Source of the DNA: CAYHGV01 sp964356135
GTDB lineage: Bacteria; Hydrothermota; Tepidihabitantia; CAYHGV01
DNA: 35,857 nt
Direction: 5' to 3'
Assembly (NCBI GenBank): GCA_964356135.1
Contig: CAYHGV010000020.1
Coordinates: forward strand, 1-35,857
The number at the start of each line of letters is the position of its first letter. Within the stretch, counting starts at the first letter, position 1. The position numbers were made by a program, and so were the translations under genes. This document shows positions 9,501-16,633 of the stretch, piece by piece. The notes beneath the pieces are model-generated. The model was given only the letters and a program-made list of their open reading frames with translations. It searched no databases and was not told the origin of the DNA.

Positions 9501-10521
9501 GAATAATGCCGGCCGGGTAAAATTTGTCGATATTGTCCTGGGTGAGACTCTGCGCGAGGATATTGATGAGCGAACCGACCAGAAACAGCAGATTATCGTC
9601 GAAGATCGCGAAGGCCGGTACCATCCGAGGATCGATATCGTTGATTCGAGTGGCAAGGTACTCGACCGGCTCGAGTTGCCGGCTGGAGCCTATCTCCTGG
9701 TCCAGCATAATGCCAAGGTGCTGCCCGGAGACTCACTCGCAAAGATTCTGCGCGAGCTTGCCAAGACCAAGGATATTACCGGCGGTTTACCCAAGGTCGC
9801 CGAACTGTGCGAGGGCAAACGGCCAAAAGACCCCGCGATTCTCCCCGAGATCGATGGTATAGTCGAAATCGGGGAGCCAAAGGCAGGAATCCGGATCGTC
9901 CGGGTGGTTTCCGATTCTGGAACGGTTAAGGAATATAAGGTACCATACCGGAAATATCTCTTGATCACCACCGGCGATCGGGTCCGGGCAGGCGATAAAC
10001 TCTGCGAAGGCTCGGTTGACCCTCATGATGTCTTGCAGATCAAAGGGCTGATGGCAGTACAGGAATATTTGACCAACCAAATTCAGGCGGTCTACCGTCT
10101 GCAAAAAGTCAAAATCAACGATAAGCACATCTCGGTTATCGTCCGCCAGATGCTTCGGAAAGTGAAAATTGATGATGCCGGCGATTCGAGTTTCACCGAG
10201 GGCGAGATCGTCGAGAAGATGCGGATCGTAGAAGAAAACGCTCGACTTATCCCTGAAAATCTGAGGCCGGCCAGTTTCCATCCCATTCTCTTGGGCATCA
10301 CCCGAGCTGCCCTGTCGACCGAGAGTTTCCTCTCGGCGGCGTCGTTCCAAGAAACGACCCGGGTTTTATCCGATGCCGCCGTCCATGGGCGAATCGATAA
10401 ACTCGAGGGCTTGAAAGAGAATGTGATTGTCGGCCGACTCATTCCCGCCGGCACTGGTTTCCGGAAGTTTGACCACGTCGAGGCGTTAAAAGAAGATCAA
10501 TCGAAAATGGAGGCGGTATAA
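6532..10521 (+). CDS. rpoC: DNA-directed RNA polymerase subunit beta'
   Basis: RpoC carries the catalytic magnesium site and the clamp. The 1329-residue protein has zinc ribbon 1 with cysteines 58, 60, 73 and 76. The active-site loop N-A-D-F-D-G-D holds aspartates 445, 447 and 449. The bridge-helix and trigger-loop region lies at about 695-760 and 880-905 (A-A-Q-S-I-G-E-P-G-T-Q-L-T-L-K-T-F-H). A second zinc site uses C-G-T-I and C-E-A-S-S-G-L-C-V-K-C. The residue after D-F-D-G-D is Thr 450, where bacterial enzymes normally have Gln. The start overlaps rpoB (ATGA) with a GGAG ribosome binding site; rpsL follows after three bases. Confidence 0.99.
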   Translation: MNWDFDSLRLKIASPETIRNWSHGEVTKPETINYRTQKPERDGLFCERIFGPVKDYECNCGKYKKLRYKGIVCDRCGVEVTTSAVRRERMGHIELAVPVAHTLFYKVPPSKTALLLDLSINQVESILNYETYVVLEPGNSSLHRDDLLSEEDYYQQKGDYTGFLADTGASVLKRLLIDLDLDELAAELKARIKHETSRRAPLLRRLRVVEGFRNSGNRPEWMVLEVLPVIPPDLRPLVSLEGGRYATSDLNDLYKRVIIRNNRLKHLLNIKTPEIILKNEKRMLQDAVDTLFDNERRTKPVMGRGNHPLKSLCESLRGKEGRFRRNLLGKRVDYSGRSVIVVDPNLTLHQCSLPKEMALELFKPMILRRLEERKLVESERGAKKLYKRETPEVWEVLEEVTKNQPVFLNRAPTLHRVSVQAFYPVLSESRAIGIHPLVCPPFNADFDGDTMSVHVPLTPEAILETMMLLLSTHNILSPANGGPLMTPSQDMVVGIYYLTKANPGLAKATIALDDFASVHFAYFEGAVTLHTPIKVLFQNKWLETTVGRVFFNEALPEELQFKNEVFNKEKLAALVDRCYRLLGSARAAQLLDDLKDLGFEYATISGLSIGIDDVIVPKEKDKIIKRSENELRRVHTAYEKGLMTESEKYNVVVNTWTLATAEVEEALMSVLAQDRHGFNPVFMLIDSQARGSKAQAAQIAGMRGLMAKPQRRVMGEEVIETPIKSSFKEGLSVLEYFISTHGARKGLTDTALKTAEAGYLTRRLVDVAQNVVITVDDCGTILGQEITALREGEEVMELLSERIAGRVAADDIINPLTGEVIVAAGDEITDETAVEIESCGIERVRIRSVLTCEASSGLCVKCYGRNLATGRLVEIGEAVGVIAAQSIGEPGTQLTLKTFHIGGVASRVAEQTRANAKFNGRIKFEGLQVVKRSDGERVTLSPGKLILSGEGRMTTFSVPKGATIRVAEGESASDGATLFEWEPYSIFMLSNNAGRVKFVDIVLGETLREDIDERTDQKQQIIVEDREGRYHPRIDIVDSSGKVLDRLELPAGAYLLVQHNAKVLPGDSLAKILRELAKTKDITGGLPKVAELCEGKRPKDPAILPEIDGIVEIGEPKAGIRIVRVVSDSGTVKEYKVPYRKYLLITTGDRVRAGDKLCEGSVDPHDVLQIKGLMAVQEYLTNQIQAVYRLQKVKINDKHISVIVRQMLRKVKIDDAGDSSFTEGEIVEKMRIVEENARLIPENLRPASFHPILLGITRAALSTESFLSAASFQETTRVLSDAAVHGRIDKLEGLKENVIVGRLIPAGTGFRKFDHVEALKEDQSKMEAV

Positions 10522-10524
10522 CCT

Positions 10525-10905
10525 ATGCCAACTTTAAATCAACTGGTGAGGACAAAACGGGCACCGATACCCCGGCACTCGAAAACCAAGGCGTTGGTCG
10601 GTAATCCCCAGCGCCGGGGAGTGTGCACCCGAGTATACACCACCACTCCGAAAAAGCCGAATTCGGCTTTACGGAAGGTCTGCAAAGTCCGGCTCACATC
10701 CGGCTACGAAGTGACGAGTTATATACCGGGTGAAGGTCATAACCTCCAGGAACATTCACTGGTCCTGGTGCGGGGCGGTCGGGTTAAAGATCTACCCGGA
10801 GTCCGCTACCATATCGTCCGGGGAGTACTGGATGCTGCCGGTGTCGAAGGAAGAAAACAGGGACGCTCGTTATACGGCGTAAAGCGACCGAAGGAGGCCA
10901 AGTGA
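10525..10905 (+). CDS. rpsL: 30S ribosomal protein S12
   Basis: S12 lies at the decoding centre of the small subunit and helps monitor codon-anticodon pairing. The 126-residue product has the hallmark TTPKKPNSALRKVCKVRL segment and R-G-G-R-V-K-D-L-P-G-V-R-Y-H. Both lysines whose change gives streptomycin resistance in E. coli are unchanged. It starts three bases after rpoC with GGAGG upstream, so here the str-operon genes are directly joined to the rpo operon. It overlaps rpsG by four bases (GTGA). Confidence 0.98.
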   Translation: MPTLNQLVRTKRAPIPRHSKTKALVGNPQRRGVCTRVYTTTPKKPNSALRKVCKVRLTSGYEVTSYIPGEGHNLQEHSLVLVRGGRVKDLPGVRYHIVRGVLDAAGVEGRKQGRSLYGVKRPKEAK

Positions 10906-11369
10906 GACGACGTCGTTCGGTAGCCCAATCCACGTCGCCCGACCCGGTCTTCAACTCAACTCTGGTCGCAAAATTCATTAACAATCTGATGTGGGACGGG
11001 AAGAAAACCGCCGCTCAAGAAATTTTTTACCATGCGCTCAAGCTCATTGAAAAGGAAACCAAAGAAGACGGCTTTGGTTTGTTCCAGAAAGCCATCACCA
11101 ATGTCAAACCGGTTCTCGAAGTCCGGCCGCGACGGGTCGGCGGTTCAACCTATCAGATCCCAATGGAAGTTTCTTCGCGGCGCCGGGAGGCATTGGCAAT
11201 AAAGTGGCTTCTCACCGCAACCCGCGCTCGGACCGAACACCGGATGGTGGAACGATTGGCGCATGAGTTGGAAGAAGCGGCAAAAAATCAGGGAGCGTCG
11301 ATAAAGAAGAAGGAAGATACCCATAAGATGGCGGAAGCCAACCGTGCCTTCGCCCACTACCGCTGGTAA
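10902..11369 (+). CDS. rpsG: 30S ribosomal protein S7 (GTG start)
   Basis: S7 nucleates assembly of the 30S head and lines the E site. The 155-residue protein matches the family: a basic N-terminus M-R-R-R-R-S, the segment F-I-N-N-L-M-W-D-G-K-K, P-V-L-E-V-R-P-R-R-V-G-G-S-T-Y-Q-I-P, and a C-terminal H-K-M-A-E-A-N-R-A-F-A-H-Y-R-W. The start is GTG within the GTGA overlap with rpsL, with AAGGAGG just upstream. In many bacteria fusA and tuf follow rpsG. Here they do not; a new promoter for rplM begins about 40 bases downstream. No hairpin terminator is evident in the gap. Confidence 0.98.
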   Translation: MRRRRSVAQSTSPDPVFNSTLVAKFINNLMWDGKKTAAQEIFYHALKLIEKETKEDGFGLFQKAITNVKPVLEVRPRRVGGSTYQIPMEVSSRRREALAIKWLLTATRARTEHRMVERLAHELEEAAKNQGASIKKKEDTHKMAEANRAFAHYRW

Positions 11370-11410
11370 GAACATGCAAAAAAAATTACGAGCATTCGCA
11401 GTCCGACGTC

Positions 11411-11447
11411 TTGACAGAACGGTTATTTATTGTTATTGTAACTGACT
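11411..11447 (+). promoter_or_regulatory. Sigma70-type promoter of rplM, predicted leaderless
   Basis: A perfect -35 TTGACA (11411-11416), a 17-base spacer and a -10 TATTGT (11434-11439) are followed by only eight bases before the rplM ATG at 11448. Transcription would start at or within a base or two of the start codon. No Shine-Dalgarno lies in the eight bases. The same geometry occurs before pdxJ and the transglutaminase gene in this window. Confidence 0.75.
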
Positions 11448-11849
11448 ATGATTATTCGACGCTGGTATTTATTTGATGCCCAAGATAAGGTCCTCGGTCG
11501 TTTTGCAACCCGAGTGGCCAGAATTCTGACCGGTAAAAACAAACCTGACTATCTACCCTACGTTGACGGAGGTGATTTCGTCGTGGTAATAAATGCAAAA
11601 AAAGTCCGGGTGACGGGGAAAAAACTCGAACAGAAATTCTACTACTCCCACTCCGGCTATCCCGGCGGATTTAAGCGCCGCAGTCTCAAAGACATGTTAG
11701 TTCATCAACCCGAACAGGTCGTCTATCGAGCGGTCAAGCGAATGTTGCCAAAAAATCGATTGGGAACCCGGATGCTCCATCGTTTAAAAATCTACCCCGA
11801 CCTGACTCATCCCCATAGCGCTCAACGGCCGACCCGGATAGAATTATGA
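11448..11849 (+). CDS. rplM: 50S ribosomal protein L13
   Basis: L13 is an early assembly protein of the large subunit. The 133-residue product is somewhat shorter than the common 142-150. The family features are clear: W-Y-L-F-D-A-Q-D-K-V-L-G-R-F-A-T near the N-terminus, D-G-G-D-F-V-V-V-I-N-A-K-K-V-R-V-T-G-K-K, Y-S-H-S-G-Y-P-G-G-F-K and A-V-K-R-M-L-P-K-N-R-L-G. ATG 11448 lacks an upstream ribosome binding site, and the promoter -10 box ends eight bases before it, so a leaderless message is likely. It overlaps rpsI by four bases. Confidence 0.97.
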   Translation: MIIRRWYLFDAQDKVLGRFATRVARILTGKNKPDYLPYVDGGDFVVVINAKKVRVTGKKLEQKFYYSHSGYPGGFKRRSLKDMLVHQPEQVVYRAVKRMLPKNRLGTRMLHRLKIYPDLTHPHSAQRPTRIEL

Positions 11850-12241
11850 ATCCAAAAGACAACTATTTCGCGTGCGGATCGAGGAAGACGGCGACGGCGA
11901 AAGTCTGGCTGACTCCCGGTTCCGGCAAAGTAAAAATCAATCACCGCATCGGTCAACAATATTTCGGCCAGACCGGTCTGATTGAAGTTGTCCAAGCACC
12001 GTTTCGGGTCACCGGCACCAAAGACCGATTCGATTTGGTCTCATCGGTTCGGGGTGGCGGCATCTCAGCTCAGGCCGGCGCTATTTCGTTAGGAGTTGCC
12101 CGGGCGCTGGTCGTTTTCGACCCGGAATTACGCAAAACCCTGAAAAGCGCCGAGTTGCTGAAACGTGACCCGCGAGAAAAAGAACGTATGAAATACGGTT
12201 TCGCCAAACGGCGCAAGAGGTTCCAATGGACCAAACGGTAA
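11846..12241 (+). CDS. rpsI: 30S ribosomal protein S9
   Basis: S9 binds the head of the small subunit, and its C-terminal tail reaches the P-site tRNA. The 131-residue protein starts with the A-C-G-S-R-K-T-A-T-A-K-V-W motif. It contains G-G-G-I-S-A-Q-A-G-A-I-S-L-G-V-A-R-A-L in the middle and ends K-R-R-K-R-F-Q-W-T-K-R, the usual basic tail that reaches the tRNA. The start overlaps rplM by four bases. Its 3' end overlaps rpsB by 16 bases, in keeping with strong operon packing. Confidence 0.97.
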   Translation: MNPKDNYFACGSRKTATAKVWLTPGSGKVKINHRIGQQYFGQTGLIEVVQAPFRVTGTKDRFDLVSSVRGGGISAQAGAISLGVARALVVFDPELRKTLKSAELLKRDPREKERMKYGFAKRRKRFQWTKR

Positions 12242-12957
12242 GGCCGGGCTTAGTTACAATTCGTGAGCTATTGGAATCGGGCGTTCACTTTGGTCATCGG
12301 ACTGCCCGCTGGAACCCGAAGATGGCTCCGTATATATTTGGCAGGAAAAACGGCATTCATGTCATCGACCTGGAAAAGACCCTGGAGCAGCTCTCCATCG
12401 CCTATGATGCGGTTAGACAGACAACCGAACTCGGCAACGATATCCTTTTTGTCGGAACCAAACAGCAAGCCAAGGATGTCATTCAGGAAGAAGCCCAGCG
12501 CTGCGGTGCCCTCCACGTGACCGAACGCTGGTTAGGTGGACTGCTCACCAACTTTTCTGTTCTCCATACCCGCATTAACCGATTATCCGAACTGGAACGG
12601 GTGCTCAACGACCCTTCGTTTAGCCAGTTTCCCAAAAAAGAGGCGGTCACGATTCAACGGGATTACAAACGGCTCTCCAATCTGTTAGGTGGGGTGAAAG
12701 AGATGGACCGGCTTCCCGGAATTGTCTATATCATCGACCTGCTCAAAGAAGAAACTGCCCTTTTGGAGACGCGGCGGATGAAAATTCCCGTGATTGCAAT
12801 TGTTGATACCAATGTCGACCCGGAACTTGTTGACTACCCGATACCGGGTAACGACGATGCCATGCGTTCGATAAAGATTATCACCAGTGTGATCGCGACC
12901 GCGGTTATGGAAGGCAGAAAAGGCTTTGCTGAGCCCAAGGAAGAAACCACCCCATGA
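12226..12957 (+). CDS. rpsB: 30S ribosomal protein S2
   Basis: S2 joins the 30S subunit late and supports S1 binding. The 243-residue product contains the diagnostic G-V-H-F-G-H-R-T-A-R-W-N-P-K-M, F-V-G-T-K-Q-Q-A, R-W-L-G-G-L-L-T-N-F and P-V-I-A-I-V-D-T-N-V-D-P motifs, followed by I-P-G-N-D-D-A-M-R-S-I. The ATG lies inside the end of rpsI, and AGAGG upstream serves as ribosome binding site. It overlaps tsf by four bases, the usual rpsB-tsf pairing. Confidence 0.98.
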   Translation: MDQTVRPGLVTIRELLESGVHFGHRTARWNPKMAPYIFGRKNGIHVIDLEKTLEQLSIAYDAVRQTTELGNDILFVGTKQQAKDVIQEEAQRCGALHVTERWLGGLLTNFSVLHTRINRLSELERVLNDPSFSQFPKKEAVTIQRDYKRLSNLLGGVKEMDRLPGIVYIIDLLKEETALLETRRMKIPVIAIVDTNVDPELVDYPIPGNDDAMRSIKIITSVIATAVMEGRKGFAEPKEETTP

Positions 12958-13547
12958 ACATACCGCTAGAAAAAATTCAGGAACTCCGGGCACGAACCGG
13001 CACCGGCGTCTTGGCCTGTAAAGAAGCTTTAATCGAAACCAGCGGTGATGTCGAGCAGGCGATTGAACTCCTGCGCAAACGCGGTATCGCCCAAGCCGAG
13101 AAAAAACTTTTCCGGGCAACGGTTGAAGGGGTGATTGACGCCTATATCCATCCGGGCGAGCGCTTGGGAGTCTTGATCGAGGTGAACTCCGAAACCGATT
13201 TTGTTGCCCGAACCCCTGAGTTTCGCCGCTTTGCCCACGACATTGCGATGCAAATCGCAGCCTGTGACCCCTTGGCGGTTTCGCGTGAAGACCTTCCGGC
13301 CGAAGTCGTCGAGCGGGAACGAAAAATCAACCAGACCCAGGCTGAGAGCCTGGGACGGCCGCCAGCAGTAATCGAAAAAATTATTGATGGTAAGATGGAA
13401 AAGTTTTATCGGGATGTCTGCCTGATGGAACAGCCCTTTGTAAAATCACCGGAGAAGACGGTCGGCGAATATTTGAAAGAACAGATCACTAAATTCGGGG
13501 AGAACATCCGCGTTAAGAAATTTGCCCGATTCAAACTTGGCGAGTAG
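12954..13547 (+). CDS. tsf: Translation elongation factor Ts (short form)
   Basis: EF-Ts catalyses GDP release from EF-Tu. The protein is 197 residues, the short form like that of Thermus, rather than the about 280 residues of E. coli with its extra C-terminal subdomain. The N-terminal UBA-like domain reads R-T-G-T-G-V-L-A-C-K-E-A-L and G-D-V-E-Q-A-I-E-L-L-R-K-R-G. The EF-Tu-contacting motif T-D-F-V-A-R-T-P-E-F follows at about residue 80. EF-Tu itself is not in the window. The start overlaps rpsB (ATGA); the 3' end overlaps the start of pyrH. Confidence 0.97.
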   Translation: MNIPLEKIQELRARTGTGVLACKEALIETSGDVEQAIELLRKRGIAQAEKKLFRATVEGVIDAYIHPGERLGVLIEVNSETDFVARTPEFRRFAHDIAMQIAACDPLAVSREDLPAEVVERERKINQTQAESLGRPPAVIEKIIDGKMEKFYRDVCLMEQPFVKSPEKTVGEYLKEQITKFGENIRVKKFARFKLGE

Positions 13548-14229
13548 TACCTTCCCCCGCATCGTTTTGAAGGTCAGCGGGGAATGTTTCAATTCAGACC
13601 CGGATACCAATCTCCTTCTCCAGCAAATCGAATCGATTCAGACGACAGTAATCGAAACATCGATTGTTGTCGGCGGGGGTAATGTTTTACGGGGACGGGA
13701 TGCCCCGGCGGTCAACATCGACCGGATACGAGCCGATTGGATTGGAATGCTCGGCACGGTCATTTCCGGCATCCTGCTCGAAAATGCGCTCCAGCGCATC
13801 GGTCTCCCCTCAGCCCACCTCAGTGCGTTACCACTTGCGGGCATCGTCGAACCTTACACCATTCCCAGCGCACGCAGCCATCTCGCCCAGAAACGAATTC
13901 TCGTCCTGTCGGGTGGAATCGGCAACCCGTTCTTCTCAACCGACACCGCCGCCGCACTCCGGGCTTGTGAGCTTGGGGCAGCGGCACTGTTGAAAGGAAC
14001 CACGGTCGACGGGGTCTATTCTTCCGACCCCAAAAAAGACCCCCAGGCTCAGCGCTATGCAACACTGAGCTACGAAGAGGCGCTGGCAAAGGACCTCCAG
14101 GTAATGGATGCTACCGCATTCAGCCTCTGTCGAAACCAGCACATCCCAATTGTCGTCTTCAACATCTTAGAATCAGGCAGTTTAAAAAAAGTAATCGCAG
14201 GTGAAACCACCGGAACGGTGATACGGTAG
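13537..14229 (+). CDS. pyrH: Uridylate kinase (UMP kinase), TTG start
   Basis: PyrH phosphorylates UMP to UDP using ATP, the first committed step toward UTP and CTP. It is an amino-acid-kinase-fold enzyme unlike other nucleoside monophosphate kinases. Visible motifs are I-V-L-K-V-S-G-E at the N-terminus, V-V-G-G-G-N-V-L-R-G, A-D-W-I-G-M-L-G-T-V-I-S-G, G-G-I-G-N-P-F-F-S-T-D-T-A-A-A-L-R-A and K-G-T-T-V-D-G-V-Y. No ATG fits the family N-terminus. TTG 13537 gives 230 residues with a family-like start and overlaps tsf by 11 bases; TTG 13522 would add five residues. Neither has a strong ribosome binding site, so coupling to tsf is likely. Confidence 0.93.
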   Translation: MASSTFPRIVLKVSGECFNSDPDTNLLLQQIESIQTTVIETSIVVGGGNVLRGRDAPAVNIDRIRADWIGMLGTVISGILLENALQRIGLPSAHLSALPLAGIVEPYTIPSARSHLAQKRILVLSGGIGNPFFSTDTAAALRACELGAAALLKGTTVDGVYSSDPKKDPQAQRYATLSYEEALAKDLQVMDATAFSLCRNQHIPIVVFNILESGSLKKVIAGETTGTVIR

Positions 14230-14267
14230 TGTGTACTTTCTCTCACACCGATCTAACGCACAAACCC

Positions 14268-14285
14268 GGTTCTGCGCCCAGAACC
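14268..14285 (+). other. Hairpin in the pyrH-frr gap
   Basis: GGTTCTG (14268-14274) and CAGAACC (14279-14285) form a perfect 7-bp stem with a 4-base loop in the 149-base gap between pyrH and frr. No T-run follows, so it is not a standard intrinsic terminator. It could be an mRNA processing or stability element. A weaker 5-bp hairpin starts right at the pyrH stop (14229-14248). Confidence 0.4.
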
Positions 14286-14378
14286 ACGCTGCCGACGACC
14301 GGGGTACAGGCCTGAAGCCACTGTGAACGATTCAAAAAACAATCTGTCTTCATCTGCGGTAAACTATGGAGAAAAAAT

Positions 14379-14936
14379 ATGTTAGAGACTATCTATACCA
14401 ATGTCAAAAACCGGATGCACAAGACCATCGAGCTTCTCGCCCAGGAGCTGGGGCGCATTCGAACCGCGCGCGCCAATCCGGCGATTCTCGATGGAGTTAA
14501 AGTCTCCTACTATGACAGCCTGGTGCCATTAAAACAGATCGCTTCAATTTCGGTACCCGAACCCCGGTTGCTGATTATTCAACCCTGGGACCGACAGGCA
14601 TTAGGTGAAATCGAAAAGGCAATTTATAAAGCCGACCTCGGACTTGCCCCGGTCTCGGACGGGACTATCATCCGGATCCCGATCCCGGCTTTGACCGAAG
14701 AGCGAAGAAAAGACCTGGTGAAACTCTGTTCAAAATTGACCGAAGATGGCAAGGTTGCAATCCGAAATATTCGCCGGGATGCCAATGAAGATGTAAAAAA
14801 AGCTGAAAAAGATAAAAAAATCTCCGAGGACGAGGCTAAAATCGGTCAAAAGAAAATTCAAGAATACACCGATGAAAATATCAAACTGTTGGATGAACTC
14901 TTCAAGAAAAAAGAGAAAGAAATCTTAGAAACCTAA
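14379..14936 (+). CDS. frr: Ribosome recycling factor
   Basis: RRF works with EF-G to split post-termination ribosomes. The 185-residue length is exactly that of the family. Domain I helices include the motif G-R-I-R-T-A-R-A-N-P-A and the C-terminal R-N-I-R-R-D-A-N-E-D-V-K-K. The inserted domain II contains P-L-K-Q-I-A-S-I-S-V-P-E-P-R. The lysine/glutamate-rich C-terminal helix is typical. ATG 14379 has GGAG about nine bases upstream. It is separated from pyrH by 149 bases that hold a hairpin, and from uppS by 192 bases that hold a heptad repeat. Confidence 0.98.
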   Translation: MLETIYTNVKNRMHKTIELLAQELGRIRTARANPAILDGVKVSYYDSLVPLKQIASISVPEPRLLIIQPWDRQALGEIEKAIYKADLGLAPVSDGTIIRIPIPALTEERRKDLVKLCSKLTEDGKVAIRNIRRDANEDVKKAEKDKKISEDEAKIGQKKIQEYTDENIKLLDELFKKKEKEILET

Positions 14937-14998
14937 GCCGGAAAAGGAAAGAGTAGTGAGCAGCGCGGGACGAGGTATTAAATTTTCGGATTTTTTCC

Positions 14999-15117
14999 TC
15001 CTTACTTCTTACTGCCTACTCTTTACCCCTACCGCCCCACGCTTTACTCCTTACGCCTTACGCTCTACTTTCTACGTCCTCCTCTTCACCCCTCACCCCT
15101 CACTCCTCTCCCCTCGC
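14999..15117 (+). repeat. Degenerate 7-bp tandem repeat, pyrimidine-rich
   Basis: About 17 consecutive units of seven bases lie in the frr-uppS gap. The consensus is roughly KCYYTAC in the first two thirds, drifting to YCYTCAC at the end. Every unit but two is exactly seven bases; one is six (15027-15032) and its neighbour eight (15033-15040), which keeps the phase. Most units end in AC. The plus strand is almost entirely pyrimidine apart from the A of each unit and an occasional G, so the complementary strand is a purine heptad of type GTRRRGM. It ends 11 bases before the uppS ATG. Function unknown. Confidence 0.8.
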
Positions 15118-15128
15118 GGCTGTTCTTC

Positions 15129-15818
15129 ATGACCTCTCCCCGCCACATCGCAATAATCATGGATGGCAACGGCCGTTGGGCAAAGAAACGGCGATTGCCG
15201 CGGATCTTCGGACACCGGAAAGGGGTCGAACGGGTCCGGGAGATTGTTCGCGCCTGCGGTGAAATCGGAATACGATACCTCACCCTCTTCACCTTCTCGT
15301 CCGAAAACTGGCAGCGTCCTAAAAACGAGGTTACGGAACTCATGAAAATGCTTGGACGGTTGGTCCGGGACGAAGAGCCGGAGCTAATGAAGAATAACGT
15401 TCGGCTTCGAGCGATTGGCAGAATTTCCGACCTGCCTCACGGTGTGGTTGAAAAACTGAATACCACCATAGAACGGTTAAGCAACAATACCGGCCTCGTC
15501 CTTACCTTAGCCCTCAGTTACGGCGGTCGAAATGAAATTATCGACGCGCTGAAAAAAGTTGTCGAATCCGGTCGGAGTGAGACGATAACCGAGCACGAAC
15601 TCAATCAATTCTTATACGACCCGGACCTACCCGACCCCGACCTCTTGATCCGAACCGGCGGCGAACAGCGGATATCGAACTTCCTGCTCTGGCAATTGGC
15701 CTATACCGAGCTCTATTTTACCGAAACCCTCTGGCCCGATTTTGGCAAAAAACAGCTTGTAGCCGCACTTGAAGACTTTAACCAGCGGGAGCGGAGATTT
15801 GGCCGGGTCAAAGAATAG
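15129..15818 (+). CDS. uppS: Isoprenyl transferase (undecaprenyl diphosphate synthase)
   Basis: UppS adds isopentenyl diphosphate units to farnesyl diphosphate in the cis configuration to make the C55 carrier of cell-wall sugars. The 229-residue protein has the catalytic motif H-I-A-I-I-M-D-G-N-G-R-W-A (Asp 12), T-L-F-T-F-S-S-E-N-W-Q-R-P, and the C-terminal R-T-G-G-E-Q-R-I-S-N-F-L-L-W-Q with the E-L-Y-F segment. The length is slightly below the E. coli enzyme. No ribosome binding site is visible before ATG 15129; the heptad repeat lies immediately upstream. It overlaps cdsA, a common uppS-cdsA pairing. Confidence 0.97.
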   Translation: MTSPRHIAIIMDGNGRWAKKRRLPRIFGHRKGVERVREIVRACGEIGIRYLTLFTFSSENWQRPKNEVTELMKMLGRLVRDEEPELMKNNVRLRAIGRISDLPHGVVEKLNTTIERLSNNTGLVLTLALSYGGRNEIIDALKKVVESGRSETITEHELNQFLYDPDLPDPDLLIRTGGEQRISNFLLWQLAYTELYFTETLWPDFGKKQLVAALEDFNQRERRFGRVKE

Positions 15819-16617
15819 TTTTCTCTGGCGGGTACTTACCGGCACGGTCCTGGTAGGATTCGTCATTGGCGCGGTATTTACCCACCGATTGGCGCTCTTC
15901 GCCCTGGTTGCGTTGTTTATCACCCTCGCCAGCTATGAATTTTTAAAAATTCTCAGGCTCAGAGGGATCAACCCAAATCCCACCGTTATTCTCAGCCTCG
16001 CACTCCTGTTCCCGGTTTTTGCCTATCTTCGGTTGCCGATGCTGTTAGTGATCCTCTTTTCGTTCCTCGTAATCGCCCTGTACGGCATCTTCCAGAAGAC
16101 GACTGCTTCTCACCTCTCGTTTTTCGCAGCTTCGGTCTTTATGCTCTGCTATCTCGGATTATTACCCGCCCATCTTATTCTCCTCAAACAACTGGCGGTT
16201 AAAAACAGTCTGTCTAACTGGCATGTCATGTTTCCGTTGATTTTCACCTGGATTAACGACACCGCTGCGTACGGCGTTGGCGCCGGTTTTGGCAGGCATA
16301 AATTAATTCCAAGCATAAGCCCTAAAAAATCCTGGGAAGGAACTATTGCCGGACTGGTTTTTTCGATTCTGGCTACACTCGGTTATTGGTGGATATGGTT
16401 TCGAACAAAACCATTCTGGTATTTTGTAATTGCCGGTGTCATTTTGAGTCTCCTTGCCCTCGCCGGCGACCTCTGCGAATCGAGCTTCAAACGGGAGGCG
16501 GGCTTAAAAGACTCTTCCCGGAGCCTTCCCGGCCACGGCGGTTTCTTAGACCGGATCGACAGTCTCCTGTTCACTATCCCTGGGTTTTATTATTTTCTAA
16601 AAATACTCGGGCTTTAA
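15799..16617 (+). CDS. cdsA: Phosphatidate cytidylyltransferase, TTG start
   Basis: CdsA makes CDP-diacylglycerol from phosphatidate and CTP, the branch point of phospholipid synthesis. About eight hydrophobic segments span the protein. The C-terminal signature is complete: S-P-K-K-S-W-E-G-T-I-A-G, G-D-L-C-E-S-S-F-K-R and K-D-S-S-R-S-L-P-G-H-G-G-F-L-D-R-I-D-S. I prefer TTG 15799 (272 residues), which is preceded by GGGAGCGGAGA. The frame is open back to TTG 15769, which would add ten hydrophilic residues. It overlaps uppS by 20 bases. The gene ends 16 bases from a convergent gene. Confidence 0.95.
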   Translation: MAGSKNSFLWRVLTGTVLVGFVIGAVFTHRLALFALVALFITLASYEFLKILRLRGINPNPTVILSLALLFPVFAYLRLPMLLVILFSFLVIALYGIFQKTTASHLSFFAASVFMLCYLGLLPAHLILLKQLAVKNSLSNWHVMFPLIFTWINDTAAYGVGAGFGRHKLIPSISPKKSWEGTIAGLVFSILATLGYWWIWFRTKPFWYFVIAGVILSLLALAGDLCESSFKREAGLKDSSRSLPGHGGFLDRIDSLLFTIPGFYYFLKILGL

Positions 16618-16633
16618 ACGCAGGCTTGACAAA

